A stretch of DNA of 10,386 nucleotides from CAG-273 sp051891195 (GCA_051891195.1 JBJFEZ010000028.1:1-10386); one strand, 5' to 3'; numbered from the stretch's first letter, positions 1 to 7,930 are shown. The notes: a model not told the origin generated them from the sequence alone. A program made the numbers and translations.

Positions 1-416
1 TAAAAGTAGCAAGAAATATGTATGCAGGAAATAAAGATATAAATAATAATGAAGTAGGGGTAGAAAGTGACTTAATAAATAGTTATGCGTGGGATACAGC
101 AATAGTATTTATACAAAAGTACTCTAGCAATACAGCATATTCAATACAAAATTCAAAAAATACAGGGAGTTTAGCAAACACGGGTGAAAGACCAGAAACA
201 ACAGATAAAGTATGTAATATATACGATATGGCAAGTAATACTTTGGAATGGATAACAGAATATTCCACTTGCAAGAATGGCGGCAATGCTTTCCCTTGTG
301 GTAGTAGAGGAGGGCTTTACTTCGTTGCCAGCTACTGCGTAGCTGGCAGGTACTTTAGCCTTACGACTCACAACAACGACGGCATGTCTTTCCGTCTCAC
401 ACTTTATATAAAGTAG
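1..416 (+). CDS. C-terminal part of a surface protein with FGE-sulfatase/C-type-lectin-like domain, probable DGR target (5' partial)
   Basis: The frame is open from the left edge (first full codon at 3) to the TAG at 414-416, so the ATG at 18 is internal and the start lies outside the window. The visible ~138 residues read KVARNMYAGN, INSYAWDTAIVFIQKY, GERPETTDKVCNIYDMASNTLEW, then CGSRGG and finally SFRLTLYIK. This 'CNIYDMA(G)N..EW..E...RGG...(G/S)FR' pattern is the C-terminal half of the formylglycine-generating-enzyme-like (SUMF1/C-type lectin fold) domain, which in Clostridia is often fused to a prepilin-like N-terminus. A paralogous 5' part sits at 9279-10386, so I infer the same architecture. 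The last ~45 codons have a different composition: many codons end in C/T (TTC, GCC, AGC, CTC, ACG) and GC is about 51% for 261-400. That is typical of a retroelement-diversified region. The likely role is surface or ligand binding rather than sulfatase maturation. The family call is fairly sure; the ligand is unknown. Confidence 0.8.
   Translation, partial: KVARNMYAGNKDINNNEVGVESDLINSYAWDTAIVFIQKYSSNTAYSIQNSKNTGSLANTGERPETTDKVCNIYDMASNTLEWITEYSTCKNGGNAFPCGSRGGLYFVASYCVAGRYFSLTTHNNDGMSFRLTLYIK
261..403 (+). other. Putative DGR variable region (VR) in the 3' end of the surface-protein gene
   Basis: This stretch encodes the surface-exposed end of a C-type-lectin-like fold, where known DGR targets are diversified. 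Its GC content is about 51% by hand count (71 of 140 bases for 261-400) against 16 of 60 for bases 1-60. Between RGG and SFR it is packed with NNC/NNT codons (CTT TAC TTC GTT GCC AGC TAC TGC ... TAC TTT AGC CTT ... CAC AAC AAC GAC), as expected when AAC/AAT/TAC-type template codons have been altered at their adenines. No template repeat or reverse transcriptase is visible in the window, so this rests on position, fold and composition only. Boundaries are approximate. Confidence 0.55.
326..348 (+). repeat. Perfect 10-bp inverted repeat inside the coding variable region
   Basis: TGCCAGCTAC (326-335) and GTAGCTGGCA (339-348) are exact reverse complements around a 3-base spacer TGC. It lies in the reading frame (V-A-S-Y-C-V-A-G-R) in the middle of the high-GC tail of the surface-protein gene. 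Ten perfect pairs with a 3-nt loop would fold in mRNA or single-stranded DNA. Its function is unknown. Confidence 0.75.
401..414 (+). repeat. 14-bp perfect palindrome at the gene's 3' end
   Basis: ACTTTATATAAAGT is its own reverse complement and spans the codons for LYIK and the first base of the TAG stop. Just before it, GACGG (378-382) and CCGTC (392-396) form a smaller inverted repeat. LYIK is a common C-terminus in this protein family, so part of the palindrome may be fixed by protein sequence. It also lies where a DGR would have its homing-initiation (IMH) and hairpin signals, but I see no direct proof. Confidence 0.6.
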
Positions 417-469
417 TTCTGATTTATGTGGGCAATAAACTAGAAGAAGAAAATACAATAGAAAGTTAT

Positions 470-499
470 GCTAAATTGGCTTAAAGAAGCTAATTTAGC
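470..499 (+). repeat. 13-bp stem-loop downstream of the surface-protein gene
   Basis: The left arm GCTAAATTGGCTT (470-482) pairs with the right arm AAGCTAATTTAGC (487-499) across the loop AAAG. Twelve pairs are Watson-Crick and one is a G-T wobble. No T-run follows, so it is not an intrinsic terminator by itself. It sits 53 bases after the stop codon, next to a genuine-looking terminator. Possible roles are a 3'-end RNA stabiliser or a DGR-type recognition hairpin; neither can be shown here. Confidence 0.65.
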
Positions 500-512
500 G
501 AATTGTAGATAC

Positions 513-541
513 GCGTCATGCACACTAGCGTGGCGCTTTTT
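513..541 (+). terminator. Rho-independent terminator of the upstream surface-protein gene
   Basis: GCGTCATGC (513-521) pairs with GCGTGGCGC (528-536) over a 6-base loop ACACTA, giving 9 pairs of which two are U-G wobbles. TTTTT (537-541) follows directly. It is the most GC-rich element in an AT-rich gap. It separates the surface-protein transcript from the addA promoter downstream. Confidence 0.75.
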
Positions 542-602
542 CTATGTTTGCAAGACTTTTAAATTGAATAAACACAGAAAAAAAGCGCAAGAAATATAGA
601 AA
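533..602. repeat. Imperfect palindrome overlapping the terminator, with two alternative right arms
   Basis: GCGCTTTTTCTATGTTT (533-549) pairs with AAACACAGAAAAAAAGCGC (570-588), with a 2-base bulge and one A-C mismatch that is a U-G wobble on the minus strand. Part of the same left arm (539-549) can instead pair with AAATATAGAAA (592-602), with one G-U wobble. On the minus strand the first form would be a stem of 16 pairs plus one wobble. It may act as a bidirectional or antisense termination structure, or be a decayed small element. Confidence 0.45.
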
Positions 603-640
603 GTGGATGCAAAAAATGGGTTTTAATTTGTTAAAAACAA

Positions 641-669
641 TTGAAAAACAAGGCTAACTAATATATAAT
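641..669 (+). promoter_or_regulatory. Sigma-A-type promoter for addA-dnaE
   Basis: A -35 box TTGAAA (641-646) and a -10 box TATAAT (664-669) are separated by exactly 17 bases. Transcription would start near 676, giving a short leader of about 28 bases before the GTG at 704. It follows the terminator at 513-541, so addA begins a new transcription unit, which probably includes dnaE. Confidence 0.7.
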
Positions 670-690
670 AAATATGCAAAATACGACAAA

Positions 691-697
691 AAAGGAG
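691..697 (+). promoter_or_regulatory. Ribosome binding site supporting a GTG start for addA
   Basis: AAAGGAG lies 6 bases before GTG 704. An in-frame TAA at 698-700 rules out any earlier start, so the Shine-Dalgarno sequence fixes GTG as the initiation codon. Confidence 0.8.
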
Positions 698-703
698 TAA
701 AAA

Positions 704-3700
704 GTGTCAGAGATAAAATGGACTAAAGAACAATTACAAGCCATACAAGAAAAAGGCTCAAATATATTAGTTGCTGCTGCTGCAGGTAGTGGCAAAACAG
801 CCGTGCTTGTAGAAAGAATTATTCACAAAATAATTGATGAACAAATAGATATTGACAAAATATTAGTTGTAACATTTACTAATGCAGCAGCTAGTGAAAT
901 GAGAGAAAAAATATTAGAAGCTATATATAAAAAACTAGAAGAAAACCCTAAAAATGTTCATTTACAAAGACAAATAATACTTCTTAACAAAGCAAGCATT
1001 TGTACTATACATTCTTTTTGCTTAGATGTTATACATAACCATTTTTATGAAATTGATATGCCAAGCAATTTTAAAATTGCAGATACAGCAGAAATAGATC
1101 TTTTAAAGCAAGAAGTTATAGATGACTTGTTTGAACAAAAATATATAAACAATGATAGCGACTTTATACAGTTACTAGAAACATATACAAATTACCGTGG
1201 AGATGAACCACTTCAAGAACTAGTATTAAGTATATATAAATTTATTCAAAGTAGTCCATTCCCAAATAAATGGCTACAAGAAAAATTAAGTCTATTTCAA
1301 ATAAAAAATAGAAATATAACACAAAGCTTATGTGGCAAAATTATTATGCAAGCTGTAAAAGAAGAACTAGAAGAAGCAATAATGCAACTTGAAACAATTA
1401 AAACAAAAATGTTGCGTTTTCCGGAACTTGCTAAGTTTTATCAAACAATAGAAGATGATAAAATTAAGCTACAAGGAATATTAGTAACTACTTCTTCTTG
1501 GAATGAAACATATAAAAAAATATCTAATTTAAATTTTGCCAAATGGCCAGTTGATAAAGAAGTAACTAACAACTTAAAAGAAGATGCAAAAGAAATAAGA
1601 GACAAAGTAAAAAAGAAAATTAAAGAAAATATATCAAAATTAATAAATTGTTCAGAAGAAAAAGCAATACAAGATTTGGAAACTATGTATCCAATTTTAC
1701 AAAAATTATCAAACTTAGTTATAGAATTTTCAGAAAATTTTTCACAAAAGAAAAAAGAAAAAAATTGTATTGACTTTAATGACATTGAACACTTTGCCTT
1801 AAAAATATTAATAGATGAAAACAACAAGCCTACAGAAGTAGCAAAAAAATATCAAGAAAAGTTTGAAGAAATTGCAATAGATGAATATCAAGACAGCAAC
1901 TTAGTACAAGAAACTATTTTAACAAGCATCTCAAAAGGTAATAATATTTTTATGGTTGGAGATGTTAAACAAAGTATATATAAATTCAGACAAGCAAGAC
2001 CAGAGCTATTTTTACAAAAATATGAAGAATATAAAAATAAAGAATATAAACAAAAAAAAGATAATTTAAAAATTCAGCTATTTCGTAACTTTAGAAGTAG
2101 GCAAAATGTATTAAACATTACCAATTTAGTATTTGAAGCAATAATGAGTAAACAATTAGGAGATATAAACTATAACGAAGATGAATACTTAAACTATGGA
2201 GCAAATTATCCCGAACAAGAAGAAAAAATTAAAAATTATGCTGGAATTACGCAAATAGAAATTATAGACTTAAAAGAAAATGAATCAATCACAGCATTTG
2301 AAGGAGAAGAAGAAAGCGAAGAAGTAGAAAGAATAGAAGACGATGTATTAGAAGCTAGATTTGTGGCAGACAAAATACAAGCTTTATTAAATAGCAATTA
2401 TATGGTTTATGATAAAAAACAAGGGTATAGAAATATAAGACCAAAAGATATTGTAATATTATTAAGGGCAACTTCTAATTTAGCACCAATATATGAAAAA
2501 GAACTATCTGATTTAGAATTGCCAGTATTTAGTGACACTTCTAGTTCATACTTAGATACAGTAGAAATTCAAACTATTTTATCAATTTTAAAAATAGTAG
2601 ACAACCCACTTCAAGACATACCACTAGTAGTTGTTCTAAGATCAGCTATTTGCAATTTAACAGACAATGACCTAATTACAATAAGATTAACAGACAAAAA
2701 CTGTAGCTTTTATGAAGCATTAATAAAAACAAGATTAGTATGTGAAAAAGAGCTAAAAAACAAAATAGAAGACTTTATACAAAAATTAGAAAAATGGAAA
2801 AGCCAGTCACAATATATGCCACTTGATGAATTTATATGGCAAATATATTTAGATACAGGATACTATCAATATGTTGGTTTACTTCCAAATGGAGAGATGA
2901 GACAAGCAAATTTAAAAACTTTATTTGAAAAGGCTAAACAATATGAAAAAGCAAGTTTTAAAGGTTTATTTAATTTTGTACAATTTATAGATAAACTAAA
3001 AAAACAAAATGGAGATTTAAGCCCAGCTAAACTAATTGGAGAAAATGAAGATGTAATAAGAATAATGAGTATTCATAAAAGCAAAGGTCTAGAATTTCCA
3101 GTAGTATTTTTGTGTAATACTCACAAAAAATTCAATATGCAAGATTTAAATGATTCAATATTACTTCACCAAGATATTGGGTTTGGACCAACAGTAATAG
3201 ACACTACAAAAAAAATAAAATACCCAAGCTTAGCTAAAGAAGCAATTAAATTAAAGATGAAACAAGAAACTCTTTCAGAAGAAGAAAGAATTTTATATGT
3301 TGCATTAACAAGAGCAAAAGAAAAGCTATATATTACAGGAAGAAGCAAAGACTTTATAAAAGATATACAAGAAAAAAGTAAAAATTTAGAAATATATAAT
3401 AGTAAAGATAATATTAAATTAGATGATAAACTAATGAAAAAAGCAAAGTCATATTTAGACTGGCTAATGTATGTATACCTTTTTAATCAAAACAAACAAA
3501 TCACATTGAAAGGACAAAAATTAAAAATAAATAATATTATAAGCTTAAATATTAATAACAAAAACGAATTATTAAAAACACTACAAAAAGAAGAAAAAAC
3601 TAATCAAATAAATATAAAAGAACAAATAAACAAAAAAATAAAAAATAAAACAGAAGAAGAAACAAAAAAAACGCAAGAAACTTTAAAAGAACTATTAGAA

Positions 3701-4414
3701 TGGGAATATAGCTATTTAGTAGACACAAAACTACCTACAAAATCTTCAGTTACTAAAATTAAACAAGAAAAAATGAAGATAGAAGAAATTCAAAAAATAT
3801 CAAATGAAGAAATAATAGAAGATGATTCAAAAGACTATAAAACTATATACACACCAAAATTTATGCAAGAAACTCAAAGAATATCAAATGCACAAAAAGG
3901 AACATTGGTACATTTATGCATTCAAAGACTAGATGAAAAAAAGGAATATACATTAAACGATATTGAAAATATTATAAACAATTTAGTAGAAAAAGAAATA
4001 ATAACTCAAAATGAAGCAAATGCAATTAATGTAAAATTAATTTATAAATATACTAAATCAACATTATTTAATGAATTAAAACAAGCAAAAGAAGTTCACA
4101 AAGAGCAACCATTTTATATAAATATACCAGCTAAAGATATTATACTAGAAGCAAAACAAGCACAAACTAAAAAGAACATTTTAGTACAAGGAATTATAGA
4201 CTTATATTACATTGACAAAAATGATAAATTGGTATTAATTGACTTTAAAACTGACTATGTTCCAAATGTACCAAATGCAAAAGAAGAAATATTAGAAAAA
4301 TATAAAATACAATTAGAAATATATAAAACAGCATTAGAACAAGCTTTAGGGAGAAAAGTTGACAAAGCAGCTTTGTGCTTAGCAAACTGCAATTATCAGC
4401 AAGTTGAGTTATAA
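704..4414 (+). CDS. addA: ATP-dependent helicase/nuclease subunit A (AddA)
   Basis: The 1236-residue product matches the usual length of Firmicute AddA (~1230). AddA, together with AddB, unwinds and resects double-strand DNA ends for RecA-dependent recombination. Superfamily 1 helicase motifs run in order: Q-motif near Q10, Walker A GSGKT 28-32 (K31), TFTNAAA near 57-63, TIHSF 101-105, Walker B IDEYQD with D393/E394, FRNFRSR ~460-466, IMSIHKSKGLEFP 787-799 and YVALTRAKEKL 865-875 (R870). A lysine-rich low-complexity linker (~950-1010) precedes the C-terminal RecB-type nuclease: H1070 (GTLVHLC), D1166 (QGIIDLYY), D1180 and K1182 (IDFKTDY), and QLEIY 1203-1207. All catalytic positions are present, so it should be active in both helicase and nuclease. 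The start is GTG with a strong RBS. addB, normally directly upstream, is absent here; dnaE follows 25 bases later. Confidence 0.95.
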   Translation: MSEIKWTKEQLQAIQEKGSNILVAAAAGSGKTAVLVERIIHKIIDEQIDIDKILVVTFTNAAASEMREKILEAIYKKLEENPKNVHLQRQIILLNKASICTIHSFCLDVIHNHFYEIDMPSNFKIADTAEIDLLKQEVIDDLFEQKYINNDSDFIQLLETYTNYRGDEPLQELVLSIYKFIQSSPFPNKWLQEKLSLFQIKNRNITQSLCGKIIMQAVKEELEEAIMQLETIKTKMLRFPELAKFYQTIEDDKIKLQGILVTTSSWNETYKKISNLNFAKWPVDKEVTNNLKEDAKEIRDKVKKKIKENISKLINCSEEKAIQDLETMYPILQKLSNLVIEFSENFSQKKKEKNCIDFNDIEHFALKILIDENNKPTEVAKKYQEKFEEIAIDEYQDSNLVQETILTSISKGNNIFMVGDVKQSIYKFRQARPELFLQKYEEYKNKEYKQKKDNLKIQLFRNFRSRQNVLNITNLVFEAIMSKQLGDINYNEDEYLNYGANYPEQEEKIKNYAGITQIEIIDLKENESITAFEGEEESEEVERIEDDVLEARFVADKIQALLNSNYMVYDKKQGYRNIRPKDIVILLRATSNLAPIYEKELSDLELPVFSDTSSSYLDTVEIQTILSILKIVDNPLQDIPLVVVLRSAICNLTDNDLITIRLTDKNCSFYEALIKTRLVCEKELKNKIEDFIQKLEKWKSQSQYMPLDEFIWQIYLDTGYYQYVGLLPNGEMRQANLKTLFEKAKQYEKASFKGLFNFVQFIDKLKKQNGDLSPAKLIGENEDVIRIMSIHKSKGLEFPVVFLCNTHKKFNMQDLNDSILLHQDIGFGPTVIDTTKKIKYPSLAKEAIKLKMKQETLSEEERILYVALTRAKEKLYITGRSKDFIKDIQEKSKNLEIYNSKDNIKLDDKLMKKAKSYLDWLMYVYLFNQNKQITLKGQKLKINNIISLNINNKNELLKTLQKEEKTNQINIKEQINKKIKNKTEEETKKTQETLKELLEWEYSYLVDTKLPTKSSVTKIKQEKMKIEEIQKISNEEIIEDDSKDYKTIYTPKFMQETQRISNAQKGTLVHLCIQRLDEKKEYTLNDIENIINNLVEKEIITQNEANAINVKLIYKYTKSTLFNELKQAKEVHKEQPFYINIPAKDIILEAKQAQTKKNILVQGIIDLYYIDKNDKLVLIDFKTDYVPNVPNAKEEILEKYKIQLEIYKTALEQALGRKVDKAALCLANCNYQQVEL

Positions 4415-4424
4415 TAAAAATTAG

Positions 4425-4432
4425 AGAAGGAG
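4425..4432 (+). promoter_or_regulatory. Ribosome binding site of dnaE
   Basis: AGAAGGAG sits 7 bases before ATG 4440 in the 25-base addA-dnaE gap. No promoter or terminator fits in the gap, which supports co-transcription. Confidence 0.75.
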
Positions 4433-4439
4433 AAATTTT

Positions 4440-7400
4440 ATGCCAGACTTTGTACATTTACATATACACAGCGAATTCAGCTTATTAGATGGTGCAAACA
4501 GAATAAAAGAATTACCAGTAAGAGCAAAAGAATTAGGAATGAATGCTATGGCAATTACAGACCATGGTGCTATGTTTGGTGCTATTGACTTTTACAAAGC
4601 TTGCAAAGCAAATAACATTAAACCAATAATTGGTTGTGAAGTATATGTAGCACCAAGAAGCAGATTTGATAAAGACCCTAACCTTGACAGTAAATATAGC
4701 CATTTAATATTACTTGCAAAAGACAATAATGGATATAAAAACTTAGCAACTTTAGTTTCTTTAGGTTACACAGAAGGATTTTATTATAAACCACGTATAG
4801 ACCATGAAATACTAGAAAAGTATCACGAAGGATTAATATGTTGTAGTGCTTGTTTAGCAGGTGAAGTAAATCAAGCAATATTAGAAAATAATATGGAAAA
4901 AGCAAAAGAAGTAGCTTTATGGCATAAAAATATTTTTGGAGAAGACTATTATTTAGAAATTCAAAATAATGGTATAAAAGAACAGGTATTAGCAAACCAA
5001 AAATTAATACAACTATCAAAAGAATTAGATATTCCACTAGTAGCAACAAATGATGCACATTATTTAAAAAGAGAAGATGCATATAACCACGAAGTATTAC
5101 TTTGCATTCAAACAGGAAAACGTATGTTAGATGAAGATAGAATGCGTTTTGAAACAGATGAACTATATGTTAAATCACCTGAAGAAATGGCTGAATATTT
5201 TAAAAATGTACCAGATGCTATTGAAAACACAGTTAAGATAGCTGAAAAATGTAATGTTGAATTTGAATTTGGACATACTATTTTACCAAATTACGATGTT
5301 CCAGAAGAATTTAAAACACACTATGATTATTTAGAAAAGTTAACTTTAGATGGATTACAAGAAAAATATGGAGAAAATATAACTGAGGAAATTAAAGAAA
5401 GAGCAAAATATGAGCTTAGTGTTATAAATAAAATGGGATATGTAGACTATTTCTTAATTGTTTGGGACTACATACATTTTGCAAAAACACATAATATACC
5501 AGTAGGACCAGGACGTGGTTCTGGTGCGGGTTCTATTGTTGCATATAGCATAGGCATTACAGACATTGATCCAATTCAGTATGGATTGATTTTTGAACGT
5601 TTTTTAAATCCTGAAAGAATTAGTATGCCTGATTTTGATGTTGACTTTTGCTATGAAAAAAGAGACAAGGTTATTGAATATGTAGAAAATAAATATGGAA
5701 AAGATCATGTATCACAAATTATTACATTTGGCACAATGTCTGCCAGAATGGTTATTCGTGATGTGGCAAGAGTTTTGGATATGCCTTATGCAGAAGCGGA
5801 CAAACTCGCCAAAATGATACCAAACGAGCTTCATATTACAATTAAAAAAGCTATGGAGCAAAATAGAGAATTAAAAGAACTATATGATGCAAATGAAGAC
5901 ATTAAAAAAATGTTAGATATTGCAATGGCTTTAGAAGGTATGCCAAGGCAGGCTTCTACACACGCTTGTGGTATTGTTATTACAAAAGAACCAGTAGTAA
6001 ACTATGTACCACTTTATGTAAGAGATGGAGCAATATCAACACAATATATAATGACAACACTAGAAGAACTAGGACTTTTAAAAATGGACTTTTTAGGACT
6101 TCGCACTTTAACAGTTATTCAAGATACTATAGATTTAGTAAAACAAAACCAAAAAATAGATGTTAAATTTGATAAACAAATGAATGACCCAAAAGTATAT
6201 AAATTATGGCAACAAGGAGAATCTGTTGGAATATTCCAGTTTGAAAGTCAAGGGATGACAAACTTTATGAAGGAACTAAAACCAGACTGCTTAGAGGATA
6301 TAATTGCTGGAGTTTCTTTATACAGACCAGGCCCAATGGACCAAATACCAAGATATATTTCAAACAAAAAAGACCCGGAACACGCAGTATACACACATCC
6401 AGCATTAAAACCAATATTAGAGGTTACATATGGATGCATGGTATATCAAGAACAAGTTATGCAAATTGTAAGAGATTTAGCAGGCTATTCATTAGGCAGA
6501 GCTGACTTAGTAAGAAGAGCAATGGGAAAGAAAAAGCTTGATGTTATGGCAAAAGAAAGAGAAATATTTATACACGGACAATTAGATGAAAATGGAAACA
6601 TTATAGTTCCTGGATGTGTTAGAAATGGAATAGATGAACAATCTGCAAATAAAATATTTGATGAAATGGCTGAATTTGCAAAATATGCTTTTAACAAATC
6701 ACACGCAGCAGCATATGCAGTAGTATCATACCAAACAGCATATTTAAAAACATACTATCCAACAGAATTTATGGCAGCAATGCTTAATAGCTTTTTAGGC
6801 AATTTAGATAAAGTACCAGGCTATATTGAAGAATGTAAAAGACTAGCTATACAAATACTAAAACCAGATATAAATAAAAGCTTTACAAAATTTACTGTTG
6901 ACAACAACAAAATACGTTTTGGACTAGGAAGTGTTAAAAATGTTGGAACAGCAGCTGTTGATGAAATTGTAGCTGAAAGAGAAAAAAACGGAGAATTTAA
7001 AGATTTTAGTGATTTTTGTGAAAGAATTAAAGATTCTTCAGTTAATAAAAAATGCATAGAAAGTTTAATAAAGGCAGGAGCATTTGATGAACTAGGACAA
7101 ACAAGAAAAACATTAATAGCATCATTTGAAAATATTATAGATACAATAAATAATGACAAAAAAGGTTTTGATGGACAAGTTTCTATGTTTGACTTAGGTG
7201 GAGCAAATGAAAAAGAAAAAATCAAATACAATTATACAATATTGCCAGAATATGAAGAAAAAGAAAAATTATCAATGGAAAAAGAAATGCTTGGAATATA
7301 TATTTCAGGTCATCCATTAGAAAAATTAAGAGAACAAATTGAGTCTAAAACTAATATAAACAGCTTAAAACTAATGCAAATAAATGAACAAGATAATTTA

Positions 7401-7910
7401 GAGGAAGAACAAGTTTTAGAATATCAAGATGGACAAAACGTTACATATGCAGGAATTATATCATCTGTAAAAAAGAAATATACAAAAAACAATACTATTA
7501 TGGCATTTGTTACTATAGAAGACCTATACGGTTCTACTGAATTTATTGTATTTGATAGTTGCTATAAACAATGTTCTGAAATTTTAGTAAATGATAACAT
7601 AGTTTTAGTAGAAGGCAGGTTAAGTATAAGAGAAGATGAAGAACCAAAAATAGTAGCAAGAACTATAAAAGAATTTGCAGAAACAAAGCAAAAAGTTTTT
7701 GAGTTAAATGTAACAAATTTAGATGAACAAACAAAAGAAAAACTAAAAGGTGCTATATATTTCTTTAATGGAGAAAAAAGTAATATTCAAATACAAATAA
7801 AAAATGGAGAAAAAGTAGACAAAGCGGGTGGAATTTATATGACTCCTGAAATATTAAAACAATTTCAAGACTTAATTGGCGAAGAAAATGCACAGATTGT
7901 TTCTTGGTAA
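4440..7910 (+). CDS. dnaE: DNA polymerase III subunit alpha (DnaE)
   Basis: The 1156-residue C-family replicative polymerase matches the normal DnaE length (~1110-1180). The N-terminal PHP domain (1 to ~210) keeps nine putative metal ligands: H8, H10, D17, H42, E67, H88, C138, D205 and H207. In DnaE proteins with an intact PHP site this domain can act as a 3'-5' proofreading exonuclease (established for some bacterial DnaE; inferred here). The polymerase core has PGRGSGAGS (357-365), PDFDVDF with catalytic D398 and D400, and KMDFLGLRTLT with D550. An internal clamp-binding motif QVSMF lies at 913-917, followed by an OB-fold near 1001-1040 (VTYAGIISSVKK...). In Firmicutes DnaE usually works with PolC, extending primers and contributing to lagging-strand synthesis. 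ATG 4440 follows a strong RBS. The gene directly follows addA and is probably in its transcript. No obvious terminator follows. Confidence 0.97.
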   Translation: MPDFVHLHIHSEFSLLDGANRIKELPVRAKELGMNAMAITDHGAMFGAIDFYKACKANNIKPIIGCEVYVAPRSRFDKDPNLDSKYSHLILLAKDNNGYKNLATLVSLGYTEGFYYKPRIDHEILEKYHEGLICCSACLAGEVNQAILENNMEKAKEVALWHKNIFGEDYYLEIQNNGIKEQVLANQKLIQLSKELDIPLVATNDAHYLKREDAYNHEVLLCIQTGKRMLDEDRMRFETDELYVKSPEEMAEYFKNVPDAIENTVKIAEKCNVEFEFGHTILPNYDVPEEFKTHYDYLEKLTLDGLQEKYGENITEEIKERAKYELSVINKMGYVDYFLIVWDYIHFAKTHNIPVGPGRGSGAGSIVAYSIGITDIDPIQYGLIFERFLNPERISMPDFDVDFCYEKRDKVIEYVENKYGKDHVSQIITFGTMSARMVIRDVARVLDMPYAEADKLAKMIPNELHITIKKAMEQNRELKELYDANEDIKKMLDIAMALEGMPRQASTHACGIVITKEPVVNYVPLYVRDGAISTQYIMTTLEELGLLKMDFLGLRTLTVIQDTIDLVKQNQKIDVKFDKQMNDPKVYKLWQQGESVGIFQFESQGMTNFMKELKPDCLEDIIAGVSLYRPGPMDQIPRYISNKKDPEHAVYTHPALKPILEVTYGCMVYQEQVMQIVRDLAGYSLGRADLVRRAMGKKKLDVMAKEREIFIHGQLDENGNIIVPGCVRNGIDEQSANKIFDEMAEFAKYAFNKSHAAAYAVVSYQTAYLKTYYPTEFMAAMLNSFLGNLDKVPGYIEECKRLAIQILKPDINKSFTKFTVDNNKIRFGLGSVKNVGTAAVDEIVAEREKNGEFKDFSDFCERIKDSSVNKKCIESLIKAGAFDELGQTRKTLIASFENIIDTINNDKKGFDGQVSMFDLGGANEKEKIKYNYTILPEYEEKEKLSMEKEMLGIYISGHPLEKLREQIESKTNINSLKLMQINEQDNLEEEQVLEYQDGQNVTYAGIISSVKKKYTKNNTIMAFVTIEDLYGSTEFIVFDSCYKQCSEILVNDNIVLVEGRLSIREDEEPKIVARTIKEFAETKQKVFELNVTNLDEQTKEKLKGAIYFFNGEKSNIQIQIKNGEKVDKAGGIYMTPEILKQFQDLIGEENAQIVSW

Positions 7911-7930
7911 AAATTTCAATCCTACAAATA

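Noticed and set aside
18..20. ATG at 18 as the start of the left-edge gene
   Set aside because: The frame is open to the window edge, the residues before it (KVARN) belong to the family pattern, and the protein lacks its N-terminal half, so the ATG is internal.
533..588. MITE or insertion-sequence remnant
   Set aside because: The inverted repeats are suggestive, but no target-site duplication is visible and no second copy occurs in the window. The terminator explains part of the structure.
565..657. Short lysine-rich reading frame ending IEKQG before TAA 655-657, with internal ATGs at 607 and 616 (16 and 13 codons)
   Set aside because: It has no convincing RBS and no recognised similarity. 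It ends before the addA promoter's -10 box, so it cannot be a leader peptide of addA. It could be a gene remnant, but there is no support.
417..703. A DGR template repeat or small reverse-transcriptase accessory gene in the first intergenic gap
   Set aside because: No segment resembles the 261-403 sequence with adenine substitutions, and no Avd-like or RT frame is present.
1441..1827. Long minus-strand reading frames inside addA, dnaE, the hydrolase gene and the right-edge gene (for example here, 6821-7231 and 8093-8395)
   Set aside because: They lie entirely within well-supported genes on the other strand, have low-complexity hydrophobic or Phe/Ser-rich composition, and show no recognisable domain.
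5966..6166. Plus-strand 66-codon frame overlapping dnaE
   Set aside because: It is out of frame with the highly conserved DnaE polymerase core, has no RBS, and its biased composition is a frame artefact.
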